NCBI GenBank assembly: GCA_900617975.1
Contig: UZAE01012035.1
Span: forward strand, 1-64,000
Source of the DNA: Rodentolepis nana
Taxonomy: Eukaryota; Platyhelminthes; Cestoda; Cyclophyllidea; Hymenolepididae
Reading direction: 5' to 3'
DNA: 64,000 bases
A program made the translations under genes and the position numbers. Within the stretch, counting starts at the first letter, position 1. Every line of letters starts with the position of its first letter. A model generated the notes under the pieces. The model saw only the letters and a list, made by a program, of their open reading frames with translations. It had not been told where the DNA came from and did not search any database. Of the stretch, positions 48,401 to 60,264 are shown piece by piece.

Positions 48401-51371
48401 TGAGGCCAAGGTGGAGCCAATATGAGATAATCAAGGAATTGCTCAACATTACCAGCAAAGTCATATTCGTCAGAATTTCCAGCACAATGGGAAATACGTT
48501 TTGTAATAAGGGAAAGGTTTTAAAGAAATAGTTGCACATACAATTAGCGTTAATCCCAGACTATCAGTAGTTATCGTCTATCAGCATAGTGAATATGTTA
48601 TATTTGCCAAAATGTGCTTAATCGCACGATTATTGATTTCAAGTAAATTAAGCAAAGTCGAGTTGTTTTCCAAATGAATTGTGATCCATATTGGGAGCCA
48701 ATTAAAGAATATAAGTGTTCGATTATGCAAAGGGAATAAATTTAACAATAGGGGGAATCAATCATATATAGTCAGCGAAGTCTGAATACGAAGTAACAAA
48801 GTGACCAGGGTGGTTGGCCGCTCCACAGCCGGGGTAAATTTACTGTGAATACTGAATTCAGAGATAAGCACGTTAAAAGTTGCAAGTGAAGGAAGGAATT
48901 ATTTTCCCCCGGCCTAAATCACTGTAGGTCAATGCAAAGGCAATGTGCTAAACCGAGAGGTTTCATTGTGCAAATCATTCCGAAATGACTTGCCTTTAGC
49001 GAACTTAGTGGTGAAAAAACGTACACTATTTCCTAGACGTAAATAGCATATTTCCTAAGCATAAGTATTCATGCACGAACAGCTTTAAGACAATGCAGTT
49101 AGGATAAGAATAGATGGTTTATAGGCACTAGAAGACATGTGTGAGAGAGTAAGCGAACATAAAAACGAGGATGTCCAAAATCTGGTTTAGAGACCATGCT
49201 TTATCGCTTTACAAGAGTTAAAAACAAGGCTTTGATAGTCACGTCAATGTCAGACATGCTTCAATTTAGTACGTGAGGATGATGTCACCAAGCTAATAAA
49301 GATTATGAGATGTGTGTATGGACGGTTTCAAAGTCCGCTTTTTATTTAACGAAACACTCGAGTGTCTTCTCCAACGGTTTAGCTAGATGGATTCACATTA
49401 AGCTTGCTGTATTCAGACCAACTGTAATAGTACCTTCTTGTACATGACCAGTGCTGATGAATTGAATGCCTCTTCTAAGAAACGAGAACATGCATTTTTT
49501 CAACATATAAGCACAAACATCTTTTTCCCCAGTGCTCGACAATTGTAAAGTTGGGACTTAAAGCAATATGCGTTGGCATACATTGTTGTACAGTCATTTT
49601 TCTTTTTTACCTAACACATTCACGACACATTCTAGCCAATATAAGAAGGTTGGGGAGGGACAACACTCGGAAAAATATCATCCAATGTCGGCTTCTCTAA
49701 TTACCAGAATTTAGCTTACTATCGACCGCTTTACACAGTCAATTGCAAATAGAACTCATTATCGCCAACTTTGCATCCACAATAAAAATGGATTCTACAA
49801 TTCAATATCGCATTTATTCCATGACTAATCCAATGGCCCGGTAAGAGAAGTTAGGAGATCGGCAAATTCCCGAGTGTTACCTTCAAAATAAAAAAGGCCG
49901 AATCGGCAGTGGAAAAGCTACCCATTATTATTTAATGCTAAACAATGTATTGGGAATTGGGTAGTTTTCGGACAAAAACACTTCGCTTTAATACCTGTTG
50001 TTGTCGTCAAAACAACATACCAATTCTAGTAGCAAACCTAAAAACGAAACATTTTGAAAAGCCAAAAAACTAATGATTCTCTATTAACATGGAATTTTAC
50101 TGTAATTAATGAAAACTTTTGAACTTTGCTGTCTACAAGTTACAATTCCAGATTAATGAAACTAGGAGACTTTGAGATCGCCACAAAAGTCCTCGAAAAG
50201 AAATGGGTGGCAATGCTGGACACAATAACCACCTTTACCATGATATGAGTAACGAATACTTATTGGATGCTGACAATGGTGGGACCAGTTATGGCAGACT
50301 AAATGGATATAACCCCAGGATACCTTGAACACGAACGTCTCGTCGTACCTGTATTAAAAACTGGGAAAAGACCTGCCATTTATTAAAAATATGCGAATTC
50401 ATGAATGATTAACCATTAATAGCCAAGAAGGAATGAAGAAGGTTGAATAAAAGCAAAAACATAGCCAACCTAATGTAAGAGAAATAACTCATTTTTATTC
50501 TGGATTTACTAGATTGTCCACTTCCTACTTAATGCGAGTCCACTTCATCTCCAAATGCTCATGATTTCAGCATTTGATTAGTAGAGAATTGATTTAGGCA
50601 ATTTCAGGTAGTTAACCATGCTGTCTCGATAAATTAATGTTTGTTAATTCATTCGCCTAAAATGTTCAATATCTACTGTCACATGGTGAACAAACTCCCA
50701 AACGAAACATTCCAACAGTACATACTAAGCAAATATACCAATTCCATTTACCCCATTTGAATTAAAACTGCCACTTTCAATCTCAATACACGATGGACAA
50801 AACACTATTTTCGCCATAGGTGGCAGGAAGCTAATTCAAAATGGAGAAAAGTTTTCTACTTTAATAGGTCACAAAAATGCACCACAACTGTCTTATATAT
50901 GTTTGGAAATGACAATTTTGAAAGTGGTGGATGGTAACTGCTAGTCGAAATAAAATAGCAAAACATTTATTCCAAAAGGAACTCTAACACGTGTCCACAA
51001 CTTAAAAAGTATTTATATAAACTCTAGCAAATCATACATTCGAAACTGTTAGCAAAAGCCGGAATATTCCGGTTAAAATAGGTAGTAGAGATACCGTCCC
51101 ACTCAGCGTTGCTTATATCCCCACAAAACAGTACGACATTCAAAGCAAGTTATAAACAAAGGACGGTGGGGGAAATGGGGAGATAAATAGATTAGAGAGA
51201 AAGAGCACGCGAATGATTGACCATATTTGCGAATATCTTAACTCTATTTACGCAGTTAAGACCTGGGAGTTCCCCCCCCCCCCCCCCCCTTTACTCTCAA
51301 CTGTCCCATCGACTTTGACCCTAATCAATTCGAGTAAATAATTTAACAAGCGAGCATTCCTTATTGATAAA

Positions 51372-51441
<70 letters not shown>

Positions 51442-53721
51442 CTCAATATAACTTAACCACTATAGGCCCATTGAAATTGATTCGCCTATAAAGATTTCCA
51501 AAACATGAAGCCTTTCATGAAGATTAGAATAAGTGGTGCGCGTGAACAGATTTTCAGGTTCAATGACCAACAAAAACATAAATAGAAAACTCATGGTCTG
51601 TAATGGAGTCCCGATAACTTCAAGAGATAGACCGGAATGGTACATTCACCAACGGAATGCGCATGTCTATCAACTATTTCCACACTTCTACTTCTATCTA
51701 GGGACTTTCCACGCCTCAGGTAGACAGTTAACAACAATCAAGAAAAATGTAAGGTAATATATAATTGCAGCTGGTTGACCTTTCGTCAAAATAAAGTAAT
51801 ATATAATTGCAGCTGGTTGAATACCTTTATTTAACTATGAAATGATTTTTTCCTAAAACTAAATAAAATACCGGATTTGCACCTATAATTATTTAGAACA
51901 TGGGAAAGTGAAAAGAAATGAAAAAGAGGTTTGCTAGAGATCATTTAGTCCTTAGACAAGTGAATCTCTGTTAGACTGAGAGATGCTATGATGTCTAAAA
52001 AGAAAGCTCGATTCTCTACCAATACCCATAGTAAATAATTAAATCCAGGTAATCCTAAAACCTAAAAACAACAGAGATTAGGCTTCACATTTAGTCAGGA
52101 TGGATTTTTACATTAGGAGGAGACAAAGCCAAACATTTATAGATCAAAATCAGGTGTTGATGCGACCAAAAAGAAGTGCATGTTACTCTATCTGAAGACA
52201 CTAGCGGTTAAATCAGCACCGTTTGCTAACCCATTTCAGGAAATGTGATAAATACAAGAATGATAAATTGATCGAGAAGTCACGAGAAACTTTAAGACAC
52301 AGTTAACGAAAAAAGGACAAAAAGTGTGAAATCGCGCGTGATTACAGATTACGTGTGAGCATCAACAAAAAGAAACGATCACGGCCGACGGTTAAAAAGT
52401 CCTGGAGCGGTATCAGCACAAAACAACCAGACATGAGAGTATTTAAGACAATTTGCATTGCGAATTATATCCTATAAACTACTTAAAAGGCAAAATAATG
52501 GAATAAAGGTCCACAGAATTTGACAGTTGAAAGGCCCTTGTTAAAAGCAAGTAGGAGAGAAATCGTAGTCAAATACACGTCGTGAAGGAAAACCAAACGC
52601 AACATCTATGTTGAGGAATATCAAAAAACAACAATCCTATAGTAAAGAGAAGATAAAATGACTGAGAAGCCTATTAATGAAAATACAGAGAAAATTCCGA
52701 TGCGCCAATTCCTCCGATCGTTTAACGATAATATTCACAAGTGGTTTCTAAGTCAGACTGATGTAAAGGACAATTCGAGAAAGTAGGCAAAAAAGGAACT
52801 ACCAAGGTTCTAGTCTGAAACAGATTTAAATGTCAGAAATACCAGTGGAATAATTGAACTTAAAGAACATTCGGAATATCAAAGCAAATTGCGATCCGAC
52901 ACTTACCCTTCGACTTGGCGAATTCGCGGCTCTTATTAATAGCTTCCGGTTTACGAGGATTGAAACGATCAACTTCAGGGTACGCAACAATCCAACACTA
53001 GATTAGTGAAAAAAATACACTGCAGGCATGCAAGTAAACCCAATGAAAAAATATACAAATTGTTAAAAACAGATTTGCTAAAAAAGAGAGCAAAAATACC
53101 GCCTTACTGAAAGTTGTTTTTTCTTAATGTAGTCCATTGTTGAAACAGCCTTGTGAGCCTCAAAATTGTCGCGATTCATGAAAATGAAGCAATGCTGAAA
53201 TGAAATACAATAATTAGATCGTATTCTGAGTGCATGCTACTTAAAAAGATAGCAGTTAAATAAACCTGATAGAAATAATAACCGAAGAGAGGAATGTATT
53301 TAAGCGCATTGAGCAAAATAAATCGAAGTCTGCCGATTCCACCCTGTCGTGCAATTATCATACTGCAAATAATCCAATCAACTAAAGATGAATTAGTCGA
53401 GAAAGTGAAACAATACCGGTTGATTGATGATTACACAAGAAGATAACATCCTCCTTCCGTTTAGTAAAATCGTGATCACCATAAAAATAAATCTTAATCA
53501 ATATATGAATAACATATTTTATTGTTTACCTTTTGAGTTACAAAAGTTTCATAGAATAGCAGGACACATCGCTGATACCAAGAATACAGTTTATCGTCAA
53601 AAGTATGATATGCCGTTGATGGTAAAAAAAATCCAGCCAGTCTTAACAGCAGCCACATAACCATGACTGTTGGTGCCAACGGCACCAGAATTATTAAAGT
53701 TAATAGAGGCAATAAGATCAT
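45466..53721 (-). CDS. AGPAT5: AGPAT5-like 1-acylglycerol-3-phosphate acyltransferase, 8 exons
   Basis: Exons are 53721-53530, 53492-53417, 53381-53266, 53194-53108, 52997-52907, 48331-48167, 48087-47967 and 45748-45466. Phases agree and give 376 residues (human AGPAT5 is 364). The enzyme family acylates lysophosphatidic acid to phosphatidic acid in ER/mitochondrial membranes. Landmarks: N-terminal membrane helix with APTVMVMWLLLRLAGFFLP; motif I NHQSTVDWI with His86 and Asp91; LKYIPLFGYYF; LTPRVRGLEVLL; HAVYDLTVVF; HIHLQRYPIVDIP; two C-terminal helices. Motif III, normally FPEGTR, reads YPEVDR (163-168), losing the usual Gly and Thr. The splice acceptor-like CAG just upstream of the start leaves open an extra 5' exon. 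Introns 5 and 7 are 4.6 and 2.2 kb; intron 7 hosts a family A dimer. Confidence 0.92.
46615..46746 (+). mobile_element. Family A copy A6, 5' part of a head-to-tail dimer
   Basis: It begins GGGGTG with a ribozyme shortened by several bases in the P1/P2 strands, then ~65 nt of body, and stops at ACACCACT where copy A7 starts. No remainder of A6 follows A7. The pair as a whole is flanked by ATTCTACG (46607-46614 and 47073-47080). Confidence 0.8.
46747..47072 (+). mobile_element. Family A copy A7, 3' full-length unit of the dimer
   Basis: It starts GGGGTGTGAGATAGACTT and ends GCCTGTCATTTGTCATAAAATTT. The ribozyme (46747-46817) keeps P1 (GGGGUGU/GCACCCU) and P2, but L3, P3 (ACC/GAU) and J1.1/4 (GGGGAA) are altered, so it is probably inactive. 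It lies antisense within intron 7 of the AGPAT5-like gene. Confidence 0.85.
48332..52906. other. Large intron 5 of AGPAT5-like gene
   Basis: This 4.6-kb intron contains a C-run (about 51274-51289) and a ~60-bp (TA)n microsatellite (51376-51436). A 26-28 nt direct repeat 'gtaatatataattgcagctgg' type lies at about 51754-51777 and 51795-51818. No nested gene was recognised. Confidence 0.5.
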
Positions 53722-54537
53722 GAGCTCTGAAATATGTGAACGACCAAGCCAAGCACACCTTCAACTAAAATAAACTGCTTGGTGCAATTCACAGATGACA
53801 GATCCAATATTCAACCAATTGTATTTTCGGTATGGTTTATATAAACAAAACGTAAAAATATTTATGTGGTAATATAGCTAGTTAAACCTTTTATTAAAAA
53901 AGTGCTGGTATTTTATCGTTCTTTAAATTTTACATTACTTTTATTCATTGGAATAAATTATAATTCAATAAAATTTTACACGAATAGAGCATTTATACTG
54001 CTTAAATTAGCTTGTAGTTTAACACAAAGTGTCAATCCATTTCTATATCAGGAATTTTTGAAGTTTTTAAAATTGGGCAATTTCAATCTATATACTTGTT
54101 AATGAAAAAGTAAATGAATGTCTTTCATATCTCTTATACACATGGTCTTTATGATTCAAAATTTATTAAAAATTTTAAACTAATCAGAATTTATCGTATT
54201 TTTCTTAAAAATTCCGATTCTATACTCATACGACTATTAAATATATTTTTATAATATAAATTATTCATTGTATTTATAATGTATTTTGTTTCAACATACA
54301 TGTTACATTAATCGGAATTTCAAAAAGGCCATAATAATTCTTTAATAAAATATTTTGAATAGTGATTTATTGAGAAATTAAGAAAATTATTCTACTTCGA
54401 TTAAAAAATATGTTTGACGAAAAAATATGAACAATAGCTCTGACCTCATTGGGGAAAAATGCCCAATAGAAATTGTCTAAGCATTTGAAAGACATAAATT
54501 TGAATCTCTTTTTGCCTTGTGCGTTTGCCGTCAAATA
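53722..54537. promoter_or_regulatory. Divergent intergenic region between AGPAT5-like gene and ASF1
   Basis: This 816-bp, very AT-rich region separates two head-to-head genes and probably contains both promoters. No clear TATA element or motif could be assigned. Confidence 0.4.
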
Positions 54538-55548
54538 ATGGCGAAAGTGAATATAAGTGACGTCGAGGTTCTTGATAATCCTGCAACTTTCTTCGATAAA
54601 TTCAAATTCAAAATAACATTTGAGTGCTTTGAACCTCTTGATGATGGTAATGCAACATCTTTATTTTAATATTTTTGACTTTTAGATCTCGAATGGAAGG
54701 TTGTCTACGTTGGCAGTGCTTATAATTCCAGTCTTGATCAGACTCTAGACTCTATTCTCGTCGGTCCAATTCCTGTCGGCAGACATCAATTTGTTTTTGA
54801 AGTCGATCCTCCAGATCCTGCTAAAATCCCTACCGAAGATATTGTTGGCGTTACTGTCGTACTTATTCAAGCTCTCTATCATGAAAAGGAATTCATTCGA
54901 ATCGGTTACTATGTTAGTAATGAGTACAAATCTGAGGAATTAGCCAATGAACCCCCTGCAAAGCCATTGCTTGACGAGCTCAGGAGGACAGTTCTGACAA
55001 CAGATCCCCGTGTAACTCGATTTCCCATAGACTGGGGAGACGGCTTACTTGATGGAATGCCTGAGCCTGAGGTGAATGAGGAGGAAGTTATGGATGAAAA
55101 GGACATGGTTGTCAGTGGAGAAGGCACTACATCAACGGAACAGGAAGTTGGAGAAAGTACCGGGGACAAAAGCCAAGTGGATGCTGATGATGATGGCGAC
55201 GACTCCGAGGAAGGTTCTGACGATAACGAGGCTGATCTTGATGAAGACCCTGCTGCAGAAATCGATTTGGAAGCTATTGATGACGAAGCAGATGCGAAAG
55301 AAGACCTGATGTCTGATGAGGAGGAGGATGATGATGAAGAGGATGGGGATGAATCTCCTTCTGAAGATGATGCTGCAGAAGGGGAGGAAGTGGAGGAAAT
55401 TTTGGATGAATTGCAGGAAGGGGCTTATGAGAATGATCGGAATGTGGGTTTTGAACCCATGGACACCGATACTTCATTGTCTAAAAGTCATATGGCCTCA
55501 TCTGAACCCGTTGTTAGCTCAACTAAGTCTCCTTTAAAGCAACTCTAA
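54538..55548 (+). CDS. ASF1: ASF1 histone chaperone, 2 exons
   Basis: Exons are 54538-54646 and 54686-55548, giving 323 residues; the intron is 39 nt. The first ~155 residues form the ASF1 immunoglobulin-like core. They include MAKVNISDVEVLDNPATFF, DDLEWKVVYVGSA, QTLDSILVGPIPVGRHQFVF, GVTVVLIQALYHEKEFIRIG, YYVSNEY and NPRVTRF-type DPRVTRFPIDW. ASF1 binds the H3-H4 dimer and hands it to CAF-1 or HIRA during nucleosome assembly. The remaining ~165 residues are an extremely acidic Asp/Glu/Ser tail, longer than in vertebrate ASF1 and more like yeast Asf1. Out-of-frame and antisense open frames through the tail are composition artefacts. Confidence 0.97.
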
Positions 55549-56205
55549 GATGAGATCTCTTGTGATTCATTATTATGTGTAATTTTTATATGTGTATTAT
55601 ATGCTGACTGATGGAGCTACTGTTATGAAATCATTGCTGTATAAAATCAATGCGGTAAATTTTGAAATGAAATAATTTTTATTTCCTGCGATCTATATCT
55701 ATTTTTCAAACTTAATTGCAGAATTTCTTCATGGGAATCGATAGTGCAAACGATTTTTTTCATTGGAATTAGTAAATTGTGCCATTTTTCACTGTTCTGA
55801 TTTCTTTGACCTATGAGTTTGGCATGTTCAGAGACGATCATCTATTAGCTGTTGTACTGAGACGGGTTCTAATCAAATAGTATGTGACTTAAATGCCTCG
55901 TAACGTATCTAAGTCTTCACTTCTTGTGGCTATGAGGAATTTTGATATTCATATTGGGTCAATGTTGAATCGTGCGTCTGGAGATTGAAGTCTAGGTTTT
56001 TTTAACTTTTTAAGCAATTATTGCGCCTTACTGTAATATTTTTGCTTTACAACTTTTTTGAAATTCACTAATGACTCTAGGTTTGCTTTCACTCGCTTCG
56101 TTCCTCTTCCTTGTTCTCGTGAATCTCAAAGAGAAATCAAAAGTGCAGGTAAGAATCTCTTGTTTCAATTGCTTTACATTGACAATATTATAGGATCATA
56201 ATATT
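55549..56205. other. ASF1 3' flank and spacer
   Basis: Contains the presumed 3' UTR of ASF1. No other feature was recognised. Confidence 0.45.
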
Positions 56206-56526
56206 TTTTTATATCAAATGGCAGGCATTTCGATAGTTTCATTAGCCATTTAGGTGACTTCAGGCCTCACAGGAGAGAAGAAATATCAAGGCGAAAAAAA
56301 TCGAGAGGGGGGGGGGGGGAACAGAAGAGTGTTTCAAAGATGTAAAAGAGACAGATACAAAGGTAGAAAAAAGGTGAGGTGAGCACTGTGGAAGAAGTCG
56401 AATATGACATCCAGTGGGGTGGTGGTAGTTAGAAGCCAGAAGTCAACTGCCGGTTTATAGACCTTTTTGCCGTATGAGTATACGTTGCCCAGGTTGCACC
56501 ACGGGGAGGTAAGTATCGCACACCTC
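56206..56526 (-). mobile_element. Family A full-length copy A8
   Basis: It reads from GAGGTGTGCG (56526) to TGCCTGCCATTTGATAT. It is flanked by an imperfect 14-bp repeat (56192-56205, 56527-56540, 12 of 14). P1 has decayed (two mismatches against GCAACCU) and P2 has lost two bases, while P4, GGGCAA and GCAAAA persist. A G-run sits inside at about 56308-56317. Confidence 0.85.
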
Positions 56527-56540
56527 AGGATATTAATATT

Positions 56541-57273
56541 ATTTGTTCGTAAATCCTCTCCTTCCACCTTGAGATGCATCACTTGCTGATAAACAAGAGA
56601 GAAATTCCGCACAGGTAATTGTGGGCATTTTCCCATAAGTTAGATAAAATTATTGAAGTAGTAGTTCAAGGATTCAATTCAAGAGCTTTTACAAACCAGT
56701 TGAACTTTGATATAAAATGATAATGAAATGTATAGTTTATGGGAAAAATTAATTAACTACAATTTATTTCGAAGGGAGTGGATATCACTCTTAATGGAAC
56801 AATCTTTTAAATTCGACTTCGACGCAAGAAAGAGTTGGAGTAAGAATTTGTTCGCAGCCTGGATAAAAACGATCTAAAATGCAACCTTTGCTTACGTAAT
56901 CTTTCAGATTTATACACCCTTTCTTCACTCTACTTCTGGTATCCAGGTATTCGCCTTTTCTCATGTTGACTCTCAGTTAAATTTACCGAGAATAAACCTC
57001 CAGAAATGTTCTATTTCATATACTTTAAGGATGCGTTATGGCTGTCTTCCTGATTGACTTATCCCCTTTAAGGGGATTCATTATCTTTGCCTGATATTCT
57101 ATAAATATTTTTCATTCGCTTGCCGCAACACGCCCTCATTGAACACAGGTGGACCATCATTTATTGGTCGACGCTATTTCTGGCTTTGCTGGATTTTCCT
57201 CAACATAAATATAGATATTCCCTTGTAACAGCTTTCGATTGCTACACTAACAAGCTTTAAATACACTCAGTAA
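56541..57273. other. Spacer
   Basis: No gene or known repeat was recognised. Confidence 0.4.
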
Positions 57274-57400
57274 TATCTATAGCAGATTCTCCTATGTTTG
57301 GAAAGGCCCCAGAATTGGCTATGCTGACTCATAGCTATAGAGGAAACAGACGTATGACGTGGAATACATTTATTGGGTTATGTTTGTGGTGTTTTACAGG
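57274..57400 (-). repeat. Family B repeat, diverged partial copy
   Basis: The plus strand carries the complement of the family B middle: CTATAGCAGATTCTCC, CCAGAATTGGCTATGC, then AGAGGAAACAGACGTATGAC and TTTATTGGG. Divergence is high and the outer ends are unclear. Confidence 0.55.
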
Positions 57401-57752
57401 CGGGGAACTTAAACGTAATAGACACTTTCTGACATGATAACCACAGATTGGCCTTGCCCATTGATTGGTCGCGAGGCCTCTGCTTTTGTCATGCTAAAGT
57501 TGAGTTCCCTATGATACTTTACAGGAAGATATAAGGCAAACAAAGTGCTCGAAATTTAGTTTATGTTCATTACCAGTTAGGCGGGAGGGGAAACGCTTCG
57601 ACCGCGATGAGTGCAAGAGGGTTTTGATCGAGATATTACAGATCTCGGAACAATAGCGTGCGAAGTATTTGTGAGCGAGGACTGTAGTGGCACAAGAGTA
57701 AATCGAATATGCATAATTGTCGGTTCTAGCGAAAATAAAGTAAAATAGGGTC

Positions 57753-57760
57753 TATAAATA
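57753..57760 (+). promoter_or_regulatory. Candidate TATA box
   Basis: TATAAATA lies about 137 bp upstream of the start codon of the putative small gene at 57897. It is compatible with a Pol II promoter, but such motifs are common in AT-rich DNA. Confidence 0.3.
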
Positions 57761-57896
57761 GCCATATCGCTTATGTTATGGTGATTTAAAATATTAGAAG
57801 TTTGTTGTTTCTGTTCGATTTTACTTGTCTTAAGGTTTGTGGGAATAATAAAGTACCCTGAAGTTTAAAAATGATGAGAATTGTGCTTCTTGTAAA

Positions 57897-58259
57897 ATGT
57901 CGATATCCTCGCAATTCCACTACGATCCAATGAGCAAAATACCGGTTTCGACATCCTTTGTAGATAATCCTGACATCGCCTTGGAAAAGTCCATGAGCAT
58001 GAGTCAATGGCTCGAGTCCCGCTTCCCGTGCCCTAGAACCACGGGTTTTCGGAGCAGATTCCTCAAATGGTTCTGTCTGAAGGCATGCAATAAAATTAAT
58101 GCTAGCAGTAGTCTTGCAATGACGTAAGTTCGATCTTTGCTCGTCAGTCATCAATCCTCTTGCAGAAAGTTGTCTGTAGGCGCAGGTCATTTCTTCTATT
58201 ACCGCACTAGAACGGAAATAAGGAAAAATCATAAAATATGCGAGTGGATGGGGTGGTGA
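57897..58259 (+). CDS. Putative small two-exon gene, unknown product
   Basis: Exon 1 (57897-58123) reads MSISSQFHYDPMSKIPVSTS and on to NKINASSSLAM. A GTAAGT donor, a 42-nt intron and a CTCTTGCAG acceptor lead to exon 2 (58166-58259), ending CEWMGW. The predicted protein is 106 residues, basic, without signal peptide or known domain. Support: a good donor-acceptor pair with phase kept, intron size like others here, a TATA-like box upstream, and codon composition that looks coding. Against: no homology recognised, and the antisense strand is also open. It may be lineage-specific or spurious. Confidence 0.35.
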
Positions 58260-58649
58260 TCGATAAAAAATATTACCGACATAAAGAAAGTTTAGCTTTA
58301 ATAGCACGAAATGCATTCAGATTTGAATTAATTTATAACCTTGGATATGACACGGTTGTCAGTGCCTCAGGTGTTGCTATCTCTGTTATTACAGGCGAAT
58401 TTGATAATGGAGGAGTAGAGCTAGACAGGTGTGCTCTAACATTAGGTGCAGAAGTATCAGGGGAGGTTGTGGGGTACACAACGTCACCGATGAACAAGTA
58501 GTCTCATGGGCATCTAGACAGACTTGAAGGTGCGATGTGAACCTTCGCATAGGGAGTAAGGGAGGTAGTGAGTGTGGAGAACACAGCCAACCGCTTGGTT
58601 TATTGAGTATGCTATATGGAATATATTGGCTAAGCGCCCTGTCCTTCCA

Positions 58650-58775
58650 CTTCCCGAATAATCGTGTTCCGTATTGATACATCTGTTTCCTCTATAGTTT
58701 TTCTGAAGCTTAGCTAGTTTCGAGAGTCATTCCAACCATAGGAGAATCTGCCATAGAGATTTCTGAAATACGTGG
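58650..58775 (+). repeat. Family B repeat, diverged partial copy
   Basis: It contains ACATCTGTTTCCTCTATAG, AGCTTAGCTAGTTTCGAGAG and GAGAATCTGCCATAGAG, aligning to the 3' half of the copy at 172-514. Confidence 0.6.
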
Positions 58776-58859
58776 TCCACATAAGCCGGTTTAGACCTGT
58801 TGGTACCTTGGTACCATGAAGATCAAGAATGTAATATTTGACTTTGCGTTTGAGGACTT

Positions 58860-59130
58860 TATGAGGTCAGCTGTACGGCTACTGCAGAGGAAGTCAGCAC
58901 CAGTAATGGTTGTTTTTTTGAACGTCCACAGATGGGAACAATGGGCGAAGTCCTAATTCGAGGGTGAGGAACTTTTGACGTAGGTGTGGATCTTCGGTTT
59001 CTTTAGCCGCCAGAAGAGAAAGGTCAGTTGTTTGTAGACGGTGTTATTCTGCATAACGGCAAATTCAGAACTGGTGTCTATCAGAAATTTGAGTTCGCAA
59101 TTTCTGCTGTAGTACAGCGGTCAACCTGTG
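58860..59130 (-). pseudogene. LTR-retrotransposon aspartic protease remnant
   Basis: Translated fragments on the minus strand include KFLIDTSSEFAVM (near 59090; family pattern FLIDTGSE-V-V) and TTITGADFL (near 58900; family pattern IIGADFL). These are the flap-side and C-terminal landmarks of a Ty3/gypsy-type retropepsin. The frames between them are broken, and the active-site Gly of DTG is Ser. No reverse transcriptase, LTR or other pol part is recognisable nearby, so this is a relic. Confidence 0.6.
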
Positions 59131-59994
59131 GTATTTCAATGCAAAACGATACGTTTAAATTGAACGGAATGGCTAACCGTTTATGTTAAAAATGACAGGA
59201 GATGGGTTTAAATATAAATAGTTCTGATCTTGCTAGGCCAATCAGAAATAAAGCAAAAGAAAAATGTGATCAATTTCCAAATAGTATTGCCCACGTGGTA
59301 GTATATTTACACGCTCACTGGTTGAACGCCGATCGGTAAAATAAAGCCATACTAAATTGATTTACAAAATGTAACTCCCCAGTTGAATGTTTTCATCTCT
59401 AATGGTTTGTTTTATGCACTACAAACAGCAATGATAACCAAAATAGGGGCTTTCGTCTTCGACTTGTCATTGGAAGGTTGAACTGGAACAGTAAGTCAGT
59501 TTTTTTCGAAAAATCATGCTTTTACTACCTTGGTGGTCTTTCAAATTTATTTATGGATTATCGATTTGTGGCTTGCACTCAGTGCTGAGGTAGGTCCGTT
59601 ATCGGTGAGAAATTCACGGTGCCTAGAGTATAACTCAGCTGCAATTCCTTGATAAAAATAATCTTCATTTGCTTTCATTCGGTTAGATGCTCGTTTAATT
59701 AGAAAAGAGAGCTAAAATGAAGCACGACTATCCAAACAAACTAAATCGCTTATGCAATGAAGAGAAATAAGAGCTGGAATAGCAATTCAAATTTTATTGA
59801 TGCTTTAATAGAGGTTATTATCACTGAATACTGATGGTTCTGCTTTATTAACAAAATATGCTATTTCGTACTAAATAACTGCTACTTGGCCAGTGGAAAA
59901 GATTGATGTAAGAAAATGGAATGATCGACAATTTCAACTAATCTGCCACTTAGTATTCTAGATGACAGACCTTGACACCATAGCTCATATCAAT
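59131..59994. other. Spacer
   Basis: No feature recognised. Confidence 0.4.
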
Positions 59995-60264
59995 TAAATT
60001 TATTTATATCAAATGGCAGGCTTTACGATAGCTGGCATTAACCCTTTAGCTGACTACGGGCTTCACTGAGAGAAGGCGGAACATCAAAGTGAGAAAAGGA
60101 GAACAGAAGAGTGATTCACAGTTGTAAGAGACAGGCAGACACAAAGGTAGAAAAGAGGTAAGGTGAGTACTATGGAAGTAGTCGAATTGACAACCAGTAG
60201 GGTCATGGTAGGTTGAAGTCAATTGCCTGTTCATTGACTTTGCCGTATGAGAATACGTTACCCA
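59995..60264 (-). mobile_element. Family A copy A9, 5'-truncated
   Basis: The minus strand starts inside the ribozyme at 'ctgggtaacg' (J1.1/4-P4), so P1, P3 and the 5' strand of P2 are missing. The body and tail (GCCTGCCATTTGATATAAATAAATTTA) are present. A 5'-truncated copy of this kind is expected from incomplete reverse transcription. Confidence 0.8.

Noticed and set aside
51376..51436. Long (TA)n tract considered as an origin, matrix attachment or promoter element.
   Set aside because: It is a simple microsatellite in an intron, as elsewhere in the window; nothing else supports a role.
55274..55537. Open frames antisense and out of frame in the ASF1 acidic tail.
   Set aside because: GAT/GAG-rich coding leaves other frames open; they encode His/Pro- or Met/Lys-rich strings without any family.
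57786..58316. Long antisense open frame (about 176 residues) opposite the putative small gene.
   Set aside because: No recognised motif and no splice context; the sense strand has a better exon-intron structure.
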